From positions 1-61,012 of the forward strand of contig PAPR01000074.1 in NCBI GenBank assembly GCA_002709085.1: DNA of 61,012 nucleotides. Direction: 5' to 3'. The DNA is from Pseudooceanicola sp. GTDB lineage: Bacteria; Pseudomonadota; Alphaproteobacteria; Rhodobacterales; Rhodobacteraceae. Below are positions 1-7,198 of the stretch, one piece after another. Every line of letters starts with the position of its first letter. Within the stretch, counting starts at the first letter, position 1. Below the pieces are notes generated by a model. That model made no database searches. It saw only the letters and a program-made list of their open reading frames with translations, and was not told where the DNA came from. The translations under genes and the position numbers were made by a program.

Positions 1-1213
1 ATCCGGGGTAGGGGACAACCAGATCGGCAATCGCGCTTCTGATCCGCTGGGCGAGCGTGGTCGCTGCCGCCCGGTCGCAATCCGGAAGCACGATCAGGAA
101 TTCCTCTCCTCCCATACGTGCCGCGAAACCGGGGGACGGCGTGGCCTCCCCCAATACTTTGGCGACCGCACAGAGCACCGCGTCGCCGGCAGGATGCCCA
201 TGACAATCGTTAATCCGCTTGAAATGGTCGAGATCCACCATCAACAACGCAACAGGCCGCCCGGTCATCGTTACGTCGCGAAGCAGATTGTCGAGGCGTG
301 GCAGGGTGTAGCGACGATTGTACAGGCCGGTCAGGGGGTCTGTCATGGCGGATTGCAGACCGATACGCAGGCCTTGATGCAATTGTGCGATTTCCTCCCT
401 TCGGCGTACCAGCAACCCGATCCGCGCCGCAGCCTCTGCCCCGGTAAAGGGCAGGGGCAGAATTCCATCCGCGCCGAGGTCGAGCGCGCGGAGCACGAGT
501 TGGCTGTTCTCGTTCCCCGCCGCGATCAGAAGCTGCGTGGCACCCGGCCCCGTTTCGCGCGTGATCTGCGCCACAAGCCGCAGGGTGGCGTCGGTGCCCA
601 GCCCCTCGGAATCCAGCACGAGCACGTCGGGAAGATGCGCTGTCACCGCCTCTGGCGACACCAGATCGACACGCGCGGCAAGCCGGAGCGGCAAGGCGCG
701 CGCCACACTGTCCCGCCATTTGTCGGCGATGGCACGGGGGCTGAGAATCGCGATTCGGCGTTCGGTGACGAATGCAGGCGCGGGTTCCGCCATGCCCTGC
801 GGTCGCGGGCTGACGTCGCGCAGTGAAAGCTCCCGCACGCGGGCGCGGTGGTCGATAAGGGTGCGCAGGCGGGCAAGCACCTCTTCGTCCCGGCAAGAGC
901 GCGCGATCACGTCGTCCGCGCCCGCACCGATCAGAACCGCAGCGCGGGCCGAATCTACGCGGTCCGTCATCACCACCCGCAGCGCGCCGGTTGTCGCCGG
1001 ATCGCGGCGCAGCGATTCGCACAGGGCCGCCGCCCCGATATTGGCCATTCCGTCCGAAATCACCACGACGCCGGGCCGTTCCGCCCGTGCCACCGGCAAC
1101 ACCCGATCCGCCCGGTCAGCCTGCACAACTTCGTAATAGGCGCCCCCGAAAAGCGCGGCCAGCATCAATCGACTGGCAAACCGGTCATCAGCGATGAGAA
1201 TGCGTCCTGGCAT
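1..1213 (-). CDS. pleD: PleD-like response regulator / diguanylate cyclase (3' end outside window)
   Basis: Translation from the ATG at 1213 runs open to the window edge (about 404 codons, C-terminus missing). The order is a receiver domain (ILIADD near the N-terminus, phospho-acceptor region VVVISDGM, AGADD), a second weaker receiver-like domain (LVLDSEG, LGADGILPLPF), then a GGDEF domain starting at DPLTGLYNRR with MVDLDHFKRIND and the active-site motif GGEEF. This is the architecture of PleD, which makes c-di-GMP at the cell pole in alphaproteobacteria. Two deviations are visible: the conserved receiver lysine is replaced (DDVIARS), and the RxxD allosteric inhibition site normally five residues before GG(D/E)EF reads PSPG. 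Activity is likely but product inhibition may be lost. It is divergent from the DUF3572 gene. The assignment is by domain order; orthology to Caulobacter PleD is inferred. Confidence 0.87.
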   Translation of the reverse strand, partial: MPGRILIADDRFASRLMLAALFGGAYYEVVQADRADRVLPVARAERPGVVVISDGMANIGAAALCESLRRDPATTGALRVVMTDRVDSARAAVLIGAGADDVIARSCRDEEVLARLRTLIDHRARVRELSLRDVSPRPQGMAEPAPAFVTERRIAILSPRAIADKWRDSVARALPLRLAARVDLVSPEAVTAHLPDVLVLDSEGLGTDATLRLVAQITRETGPGATQLLIAAGNENSQLVLRALDLGADGILPLPFTGAEAAARIGLLVRRREEIAQLHQGLRIGLQSAMTDPLTGLYNRRYTLPRLDNLLRDVTMTGRPVALLMVDLDHFKRINDCHGHPAGDAVLCAVAKVLGEATPSPGFAARMGGEEFLIVLPDCDRAAATTLAQRIRSAIADLVVPYPG

Positions 1214-1360
1214 TTTACAGTCGGGCCTCCAGCCACTTGCTTACACCCATGATTTACCCAAAGAAGTTAACAAAGGGTTTCCGGGCCGACGATTGCTGAG
1301 CGCTATCGGCTAATTTACGCAACACGCTCGGTGCACGCAGATCAAGAGAGAGGAACCACG

Positions 1361-1642
1361 ATGATGAAGCCGGAACGCGCCGAAGCGGTCGCGCTGAACT
1401 GCCTGACCTGGCTGATCGGCAATGACGAGTTGCGCGACGTGTTCATGGGCGCGGCGGGCCTATCGGAAGCCGAACTGCGCAGGCGCGCTGGGGATCCGGA
1501 ATTGCTGGCCTCCGTCCTCGATTTCATCCTGATGGACGATGCCTGGGTGGTGGCGTGCTGCGACGGGAATAGCTGGTCTTATGAGACAGTTATGCAGGCC
1601 CGGACCGCGCTTCCGGGCGGCGTGCAGGTTCATTGGACCTAA
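1361..1642 (+). CDS. DUF3572 family protein
   Basis: A 93-residue acidic soluble protein. The pattern AE.VAL..LTWLI...ELR..FM.A.GLSEAELRRRA.DPE.LASVLDFILMDD matches the alphaproteobacterial DUF3572 family, which has no known function and is often found beside pleD-type genes. The start is the ATG at 1361, preceded by the purine-rich AGAGAGAGGA. A longer reading from GTG 1331 would place that ribosome site inside the gene. It is divergent from the PleD-like gene across about 150 bp. No signal peptide or membrane segment is visible. Function unknown. Confidence 0.85.
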   Translation: MMKPERAEAVALNCLTWLIGNDELRDVFMGAAGLSEAELRRRAGDPELLASVLDFILMDDAWVVACCDGNSWSYETVMQARTALPGGVQVHWT

Positions 1643-1679
1643 GCGCCCCTCGACCCGGTCGCCGTGAGGTGTCGCATCG

Positions 1680-2150
1680 TTACAGCGTCTGCAAGGTCGC
1701 CGGGGTGCCATCAATCAGGACGCGTAGCAGCCGCTGCAATTCATCGGCTTCGTCAGAGGTCAGCAAATCAGCCAGCAATTGCCCGTTCTCACGCGCGTAG
1801 GGGGTCGCCTGCACCACCGCCTGCCGCCCCTTTTCAGTGAGCACGATTCGGCGGGTCCGCTTGTCGGATTCGCCAGACAGACGGGCAATAAACCCCTCCG
1901 ATTCCATTCCGCGCAGGGCCCGCGAGGTGGCCGTGCGGTCGATCCCGACAAAGCTCGCGATATCAGACGGTTGGGTCAGGTTTTCATTCGCCACACCCAG
2001 CAGGATGCACCATGTCGTGCGGTTCAATCCGGCCAGTCGCAGCCTTTCGTCCAGACGCCTTTCCTGAAGCCGCGCGGCCAGGGACAGGTGATAACCGAGT
2101 GAGCGCTGCAGCCGGTAGGGTGGGTCGGGTAAAATCGGTAGGTCTGGCAT
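1680..2150 (-). CDS. MarR family transcriptional regulator
   Basis: A 156-residue winged-helix protein. Residues about 15-135 carry the MarR pattern: helix-rich start (LGYHLSLAARLQERRLDERL), a recognition region (PSDIASFVGIDRTATSRALRGMESEGFI) and the wing (RLSGESDKRTRRIVLTEKGRQAV). MarR proteins are dimeric repressors of drug, phenolic or oxidative stress genes. The ligand cannot be told here. The ATG at 2150 is preferred over an upstream in-frame ATG at 2195 because the MarR homology begins just after it. It lies divergently beside the HAD hydrolase gene with only about 80 bp between the starts, so that gene is a possible target as well as itself. Confidence 0.88.
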   Translation of the reverse strand: MPDLPILPDPPYRLQRSLGYHLSLAARLQERRLDERLRLAGLNRTTWCILLGVANENLTQPSDIASFVGIDRTATSRALRGMESEGFIARLSGESDKRTRRIVLTEKGRQAVVQATPYARENGQLLADLLTSDEADELQRLLRVLIDGTPATLQTL

Positions 2151-2233
2151 GGCGCGACAGGGCCGCACCCGAAGGCGCTTGTCAAGCTGTCGCAAGGTCC
2201 CGCATCATGGTAACAGTGAGGATCGGGGCGCGC

Positions 2234-2938
2234 ATGGAACTGGACGGCATTCTTTTCGACAAGGACGGCACGCTGTTCGATTTCGGGGCGACCTGGAACA
2301 TCTGGGCGGCTGATCTGATCCATGAACTTGCAGATGGGAATGCCGGGGTGGCGAAGCGGATTGCCCTGGCCGCCGATTTCGACCTGGTGAGAGAGGAATT
2401 CCACCCCTCAAGCCCGATCATCGCGGGCACCAACCGCGAAGCCGCCGAATGTATCGCCCGTGCCTTGCCGGACCGCGACGTGGAGGAACTGGAATCCCTC
2501 ATGACCCTGCGTGCCGCGGCCGCCCCACTGGCGCCGCCCGTCGATCTAGGGCCGTTTCTCGATGGCCTGCTGACCAGGGGTCTGAAGTTGGGAGTGATGA
2601 CGAACGACAGCGAATACGCGGCTCGCGCGCACCTGAATTCGGCGGGGATTTTGCAACGATTCCTCTATATTGCCGGGTTCGATAGTGGCCATGGCGCAAA
2701 GCCTGCGCCGGGTCCGTTGCTGGCCTTTGCCAGATTGCTCGATCTGCGCCCCGACAGGGTCGCCATGGTCGGGGACAGCACGCATGATCTGATCGCGGGG
2801 CGGGCTGCCGGCATGGCCACGATTGCCGTGCTGACCGGACCGGCGCGCGCGGAGGAACTGGCCCCTTTTGCCGATGTTGTGCTGCCCGATATCGGACATA
2901 TCCCGGATTGGTTGGGGCGCGAGACGGTGCCACAGTAG
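2234..2938 (+). CDS. HAD family hydrolase (phosphoglycolate phosphatase-like)
   Basis: A 234-residue haloacid dehalogenase-type phosphatase. Motif I is FDKDGTLFD (nucleophile Asp9, general acid Asp11), motif II is VMTNDS, and motif IV is MVGDSTHDLIAGRAAG, followed by IAVLTGPA. The helical cap between motifs I and II fits the Gph/PGP-like subfamily. Likely a cytosolic phosphatase of a small sugar or glycolate phosphate. The substrate cannot be assigned from sequence. The ATG at 2234 is chosen because motif I then falls at the usual distance from the N-terminus and GAGGA lies 11 nt upstream. ATG 2207 is an alternative. It is divergent from the MarR gene. Confidence 0.88.
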   Translation: MELDGILFDKDGTLFDFGATWNIWAADLIHELADGNAGVAKRIALAADFDLVREEFHPSSPIIAGTNREAAECIARALPDRDVEELESLMTLRAAAAPLAPPVDLGPFLDGLLTRGLKLGVMTNDSEYAARAHLNSAGILQRFLYIAGFDSGHGAKPAPGPLLAFARLLDLRPDRVAMVGDSTHDLIAGRAAGMATIAVLTGPARAEELAPFADVVLPDIGHIPDWLGRETVPQ

Positions 2939-3119
2939 CACGATTGGCCGCGCTTCAGTGATCGGGGCGGCGGGTTCACTGTCACGGTTCGCAAGCCGAG
3001 CCTCGTCAACTCGCGGATGTTGAGGCAATCTTAACCTGTCGCTGCCATACGATGGGCAAAAGATATTCCTTGAGAAGGCTGCGAAACCGAGGCGGGTCGC
3101 GGTCAGGGGTGACGCGACG

Positions 3120-3707
3120 ATGCATGGACTGATGTTGAGGGCGATCCAGACGTTCGCGCAAGAAACCTATGGAATGCCGGTCTGGGACCGTGTCACGCGC
3201 CGTGCGGCGGCAGGGATTGCGCAGTTCGAGGCGATGCTGGTCTATCAGGACGATTTGGCTGACCGCATTCTCGACGCCCTAACCGCAGAAGTAGGCAGCC
3301 CGCGCGCAACCCTGCTCGAAGATATCGGCGTCTATCTCGTCTCGGCCCCCAGGGTGGAACGCCTGCGCCGTTTGATGCGCTTTGCTGGCCTATCCTACGA
3401 GGACTTCCTGCACTCGTTGGAAGATCTGCCTGGTCGCGCGCGCCTCGCCGTCGCGGACCTGGTGCTGCCCCGGCTCGAACTACGATCACTCGCAGGGGCG
3501 CGCTACATTCTCAGCGTCGAGGGCACCTTTGCTGGCTTCAGCTATGTGATGACCGGGGTATTGCGCGCGATGGCGGATGATTACGGCGCGCTCGTCACGC
3601 TGGATCATCGTGGTCTTCGTCAGGGCCGCGAAGAGATCGAGATCACGCTGGTGGATCTCTCCTTTGCCCGTGGCCGCAGTTTCGAGCTGGGCGCAGGTGC
3701 GGCATGA
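3120..3707 (+). CDS. H-NOX (HNOB)-like protein lacking the proximal heme histidine
   Basis: A 195-residue protein with the heme-NO-binding fold signature: MHGLMLRAIQTF...YGMPVWDRV at the start, then EDIGVYLV, LRRLMRFAGLSYEDFL, a conserved LPRLEL, and a C-terminal FSYVMTGVLRAMADDYGA. H-NOX proteins bind heme and sense NO or O2. Aligning by the conserved proline of LPRLEL (Pro117), the proximal heme histidine, which lies 13 residues before that proline in H-NOX proteins of known sequence, falls on Pro104. The YxSxR heme-propionate motif is also gone (YILSV). Heme binding in the standard way is therefore unlikely, although His98 is close. The stop overlaps the start of the GGDEF gene by 4 nt, so the two proteins are almost certainly partners. 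Confidence 0.82.
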   Translation: MHGLMLRAIQTFAQETYGMPVWDRVTRRAAAGIAQFEAMLVYQDDLADRILDALTAEVGSPRATLLEDIGVYLVSAPRVERLRRLMRFAGLSYEDFLHSLEDLPGRARLAVADLVLPRLELRSLAGARYILSVEGTFAGFSYVMTGVLRAMADDYGALVTLDHRGLRQGREEIEITLVDLSFARGRSFELGAGAA

Positions 3708-4759
3708 CCCCGGACCAGCGCGACGATGTGATCCTGGCGTTGGACACGCTGTGCCCGATGCATTGTCTGATCGATCCGAAGGGCGAGATCACGCATGTCG
3801 GTCCGACCTTGCAAAAGCTGCGCCCACGGGACCCGATGCCCGGGATGGCATTCCTGGATCTTTTCCAGATGACCTACCCGCGTGCGGTCCATGCGATGCA
3901 GGACCTGCGGGCGGTGGCAGGTCGCCAAATCCGCCTGCGACTGCATTTCAGGGACCTGCCGCGGACGGGTCTACAGGGCGTTCTGGTGCCGCACGGGCAG
4001 GGCGGGGCGCTGGTGAACCTCGCGTTTGGTATATCGATTCTGGATGCGGTAAAGGAATACGCGCTGACGAGTTCCGATTTCGCCGCGACCGACCCGACGG
4101 TCGAAATGCTCTTTCTGGTGGAGGCAAAGTCAGCCGCGATGGAGGCCTCTCGCGATCTGACCCGGCAGTTGCAAACGGCCAAGATTGCGGCAGAGGAACA
4201 GGCCTTCACCGACACCCTGACCGGATTGAAGAACCGTCGCGCGCTGGATCATATCCTGCACCGTTTGATCGAGGCCGGACAGATCTTTGCGCTGATGCAC
4301 CTCGACCTCGACTATTTCAAGGCGGTCAATGACACGCTTGGCCACGCCGCCGGCGATCATGTGCTGGAACGGGTCGCGCGTATTCTGATCGCCGAAACCC
4401 GGACCGAGGATATCGTCGCCCGCGTCGGGGGCGATGAATTCGTGCTTATCTTTGCACAGCCTTGCGATCTGCAAAGCGTCGACTCCATCGCCCAGCGTCT
4501 GATCCAGCGCCTCGAAAAGCCGATCCAGTGGGAAGGGGAGGTCTGTCGCGTTTCCGCCTCGCTCGGCACAGTGCTGTCGCTGGATTATGCTCCCCCGACC
4601 GCCCGAGGTCTGCTCGCAGATGCCGATCGCGCGCTCTACGATGCTAAGCGGACCGGCCGCGGCCGCCACAGCTTCCACCATGAGCTGGCTGGCCAGCGGG
4701 GAGCGACTTCGGCGCCGCGACTGTTGAAAGGAAAGGAGCAATGCGCGACGTCGCGATAG
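3704..4759 (+). CDS. Diguanylate cyclase with HNOBA-like sensor domain
   Basis: A 351-residue protein. Residues about 5-130 resemble the HNOBA domain (PAS-like, heme-NO-binding-associated) that partners H-NOX proteins. A short coiled linker (140-168) leads into a GGDEF domain (DTLTGLKNRRAL, LHLDLDYFKAVND, GGDEF at 242-246). The RxxD inhibition site is intact (Arg233-Asp236). The enzyme should make c-di-GMP and be product-inhibited. No membrane segments are seen, so it is cytosolic. Translational coupling (ATGA overlap) with the H-NOX-like gene suggests that protein controls its activity, as in other H-NOX/cyclase pairs. The ligand is unclear because the partner lacks the heme histidine. Confidence 0.88.
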   Translation: MTPDQRDDVILALDTLCPMHCLIDPKGEITHVGPTLQKLRPRDPMPGMAFLDLFQMTYPRAVHAMQDLRAVAGRQIRLRLHFRDLPRTGLQGVLVPHGQGGALVNLAFGISILDAVKEYALTSSDFAATDPTVEMLFLVEAKSAAMEASRDLTRQLQTAKIAAEEQAFTDTLTGLKNRRALDHILHRLIEAGQIFALMHLDLDYFKAVNDTLGHAAGDHVLERVARILIAETRTEDIVARVGGDEFVLIFAQPCDLQSVDSIAQRLIQRLEKPIQWEGEVCRVSASLGTVLSLDYAPPTARGLLADADRALYDAKRTGRGRHSFHHELAGQRGATSAPRLLKGKEQCATSR

Positions 4760-4959
4760 TTTGAAACGTAGCGAAAGCCATTTTCGGACAGGGATAGAGA
4801 GAGCATTTGGATATCTGACCCTTTCATTTCGTGCCCGCCTTTGTGCTGCGCGCTGAACGGCTGGGGCTCGGCTTGGTTCGCTCCGCAGGAGTCGTCCGCA
4901 TGGGTTTCACGGTCCACCAGGGGGTAATTCTCAACCGTTCAACCTCAACCCACAAAGGG

Positions 4960-6309
4960 TCAGAACCGGCGTGTGAGCCCCACCGAGGCGGAGAGTTCAT
5001 CGTAGCTGTAGATCACGATATTGGAAGTTCTCTTAGTGTATTGCACTTCAAGTTCCGGCGTGAAGCCGTTGATCTGCAACTTGGAATGCGACGCACGAAG
5101 GGTTGCGCGCGTCTGGCGATCATATCGGGTTTTTGCAAATAGCGGCGCGGCGGCGTCATAGGCGGTGCCACGGTAGCTCGCGGTCAGGCCCATGCGCATC
5201 CCGCCTGTCAGCATCATCGTCGCGCCGATCCCGGCCTCCAGCGCAGTTGAACTGGCGCTGGCAAGCGCGGCGTCGGTGCGTTCCGCGCGCAGCAACCCGT
5301 TCAAGTGGAGCTGCGGCGATAGCGCATAGGTGTAGGACAAAAGCCCCGTCCCCTGATGACCGTCAAGGCCCGGCGACCTGTCGTGGATCACCCGGTCCAG
5401 CATGGCGATCAAGTCCAGACGGCTGCGCTGCGTCGGAAAGGCGGTCATTGCAAAAGCCAACCCAGGCCCTTGGGAATAAGGCTTTTCGTCGATCCATCGG
5501 CGGCTGAACGTCACGCCCCCTTCGATGCTGAGTGAAGGCGTGACATCGAACACCAGTGTCGTTTCCGCCCGCAATTTGACATCCGTCGGCACGGATTTGC
5601 TGTAATAGCGCGCCTCCGCCGAGAGCCCCGTTCTTAGTCGGGTGCGCGGACCGATCCGGGGGGCAAAAGTCAGCCCGGCCTGTACTTGCAGCCCCTTGGC
5701 CGCTTGCTTGCGCGCCGTCGGGTTGATGACGAAATTCGTGCCCAGCAGCGTAATGGTCTGGGCCGAAGTGCGCTGCGCCGCATTGGACGAATTGATCGCG
5801 GAAAACGACAGCCGCCCGCTCCAGTCGCTTTTGTTTGTGATCGCGCCCAGCCCGGCGGCGGCGCGGGTGCGGTCTGCCTCGGTCTCCGCCGCCAGACGGC
5901 TTTCCTCCAGATGAAGTTTCGCGCGTTCGGTCTGGCCGAGGGCCGTTAGCGTTTCGCCCAGGGCAATGCGGAATCGCGGGATGTCGGGGCGGCGCGCGAC
6001 CAGGTCTTCCAGCAGGGGCAGCGCGTCGTCGTGGCGACCCAGCTGTCGCAGGATGACCGCACGGGCCCATGTCTTTTGCTCTCTGCTGGCGGCTTCGGTG
6101 GGCGACCAGTTCTGCAATACGCGCAGGGCCTCTTCGTAGCGCGCCGCAGCGGCGAGTGTGGTGGCGGTGGCATAAGGGCTCTGTGTTTGCGCCCTGGCCG
6201 TCTGCGCGAATAGCCCGACGAAAAAGGCCAAAAGCGCCAAAATCCAAAGCCAGCGCCAAGTGAGGCGCTGGCCGGGGCAGCCCAGATTATTTGAAAATGC
6301 GTTGGTCAT
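4960..6309 (-). CDS. Slam-like surface lipoprotein assembly modifier (outer membrane)
   Basis: A 449-residue protein with an N-terminal signal peptide (WLWILALLAFFVG...ARA|Q). Next comes a TPR-like region (about residues 45-150: AARYEEALRVLQNW, RHDDALPLLEDLVARRPD, ALGQTERAKLHLEE), then a long run of alternating beta strands ending in the outer-membrane barrel signature ...VGLTRRF with terminal Phe. This TPR-plus-barrel plan is that of Slam (DUF560) proteins, which move TbpB-like lipoproteins or secreted hemophores across the outer membrane. It lies 54 nt downstream of a lipoprotein with a small TbpB-like barrel, its probable client. ATG 6309 is preferred; an in-frame GTG at 6342 is possible. 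A generic TPR-barrel porin is the alternative. Confidence 0.75.
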   Translation of the reverse strand: MTNAFSNNLGCPGQRLTWRWLWILALLAFFVGLFAQTARAQTQSPYATATTLAAAARYEEALRVLQNWSPTEAASREQKTWARAVILRQLGRHDDALPLLEDLVARRPDIPRFRIALGETLTALGQTERAKLHLEESRLAAETEADRTRAAAGLGAITNKSDWSGRLSFSAINSSNAAQRTSAQTITLLGTNFVINPTARKQAAKGLQVQAGLTFAPRIGPRTRLRTGLSAEARYYSKSVPTDVKLRAETTLVFDVTPSLSIEGGVTFSRRWIDEKPYSQGPGLAFAMTAFPTQRSRLDLIAMLDRVIHDRSPGLDGHQGTGLLSYTYALSPQLHLNGLLRAERTDAALASASSTALEAGIGATMMLTGGMRMGLTASYRGTAYDAAAPLFAKTRYDRQTRATLRASHSKLQINGFTPELEVQYTKRTSNIVIYSYDELSASVGLTRRF

Positions 6310-6363
6310 GAAACGGACTGCTAGCCAATCCGGGCGACTCACGTCCGCCCGAATGGTGTGGCG

Positions 6364-7047
6364 TTATTGCGTGGCGTAAAAGTCACCGGCCGCGATCAGG
6401 TCAGATCGTATCCCGCCTGATCGGAAGCCCTGTAGCGATGCCGGGCCCGAGATGGCTTGCCCGCCGCTGCCAAAAAAGCCGCCGCCAAGCGACATCAGCA
6501 CTGTTGTCGGCGTGCCATCGTTGTCTACCTCACCTGAAAGTTGGATCATGGTGGAGCCGGTCGAAACCGTGGTCGAGCCGCCGGTCGGCAGGTTAATTGT
6601 GTTGGAGGTGCGGCCGATGGCGCTGGTCAGGCTCTTGGCTTCGGCCTTCGCGACGGTGAGGTCTCCGGCGATCGCGAAATCATTTTTGTTGAGCGTTCCG
6701 CGGAAATTGTCGGCTTTGCCGCTCCATGGGTTACCGGCCTGACCGTCTGTCCAATCCGCCGTCAGCTCGAGGTCTGCCAGCACTTCGCCGACGATCGCGC
6801 CGCCGTTGGTTTCGCGCAGATCCATGCGGCTGGCGCCATTATAGGTTGCCTTGAGAGATGTCGGCATGTCCGAGGTTGGGATCAGATCCTGAACCGCCTT
6901 GAGGTTCGCTGCGTAGTTGCCGGACGTCACCGCCCCGCCGGCCGCAGTTCCGCCACCACCACCGCCACCAGAAGCGACGTTGCATCCCGCGAGGGCGACA
7001 CCGGCAGAAGCGATGAGTGCGAATTTGGTAAGTGAATAACTGTTCAC
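6364..7047 (-). CDS. Lipoprotein with TbpB-like barrel domain, probable Slam client
   Basis: A 227-residue lipoprotein. Signal sequence MNSYSLTKFALIASAGVALAGC has a good lipobox (LAGC, acylated Cys22), followed by a flexible Gly-rich tether. The rest is a Gly/Thr-rich beta domain with G..F.GSG...SGPASLQG pattern near the end, as in transferrin-binding-protein-like solute-binding proteins. Such lipoproteins are surface-exposed in bacteria with Slam. The ligand is not predictable; iron or heme compounds are typical of the family. The start is GTG 7047, supported by GGAGA 7 nt upstream. It is the first gene of a two-gene operon with the Slam-like gene, and divergent from the sensor kinase. Confidence 0.75.
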   Translation of the reverse strand: MNSYSLTKFALIASAGVALAGCNVASGGGGGGGTAAGGAVTSGNYAANLKAVQDLIPTSDMPTSLKATYNGASRMDLRETNGGAIVGEVLADLELTADWTDGQAGNPWSGKADNFRGTLNKNDFAIAGDLTVAKAEAKSLTSAIGRTSNTINLPTGGSTTVSTGSTMIQLSGEVDNDGTPTTVLMSLGGGFFGSGGQAISGPASLQGFRSGGIRSDLIAAGDFYATQ

Positions 7048-7103
7048 GTTTATGTCTCCGAAAAAATTAGTTTCCCCAGCGGCACTTTGATCGCTTTGCT
7101 TCG

Positions 7104-7139
7104 CGCCTGCGCCCCCCTATTCAGGGGGGAAGACAGGCG
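7104..7139. promoter_or_regulatory. Compound inverted repeat in the lipoprotein/kinase divergent promoter
   Basis: Outer arms CGCCTG (7104-7109) and CAGGCG (7134-7139) enclose inner arms CCCCCC (7112-7117) and GGGGGG (7124-7129) around TATTCA. It lies between the client-lipoprotein start (7047) and the kinase start (7199). A second, overlapping dyad pair follows at 7161-7190 (TTCAAG/CTTGAA and ATCGCTT/AAGCGAT). These could be operators for the adjacent LuxR-type response regulator or a 5' UTR hairpin; the choice is inference. Confidence 0.45.
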
Positions 7140-7198
7140 TTGATCGAAATGAATTTTGCTTTCAAGATCGCTTGCAGAGCTTGAAGCGATTTTTAGAC

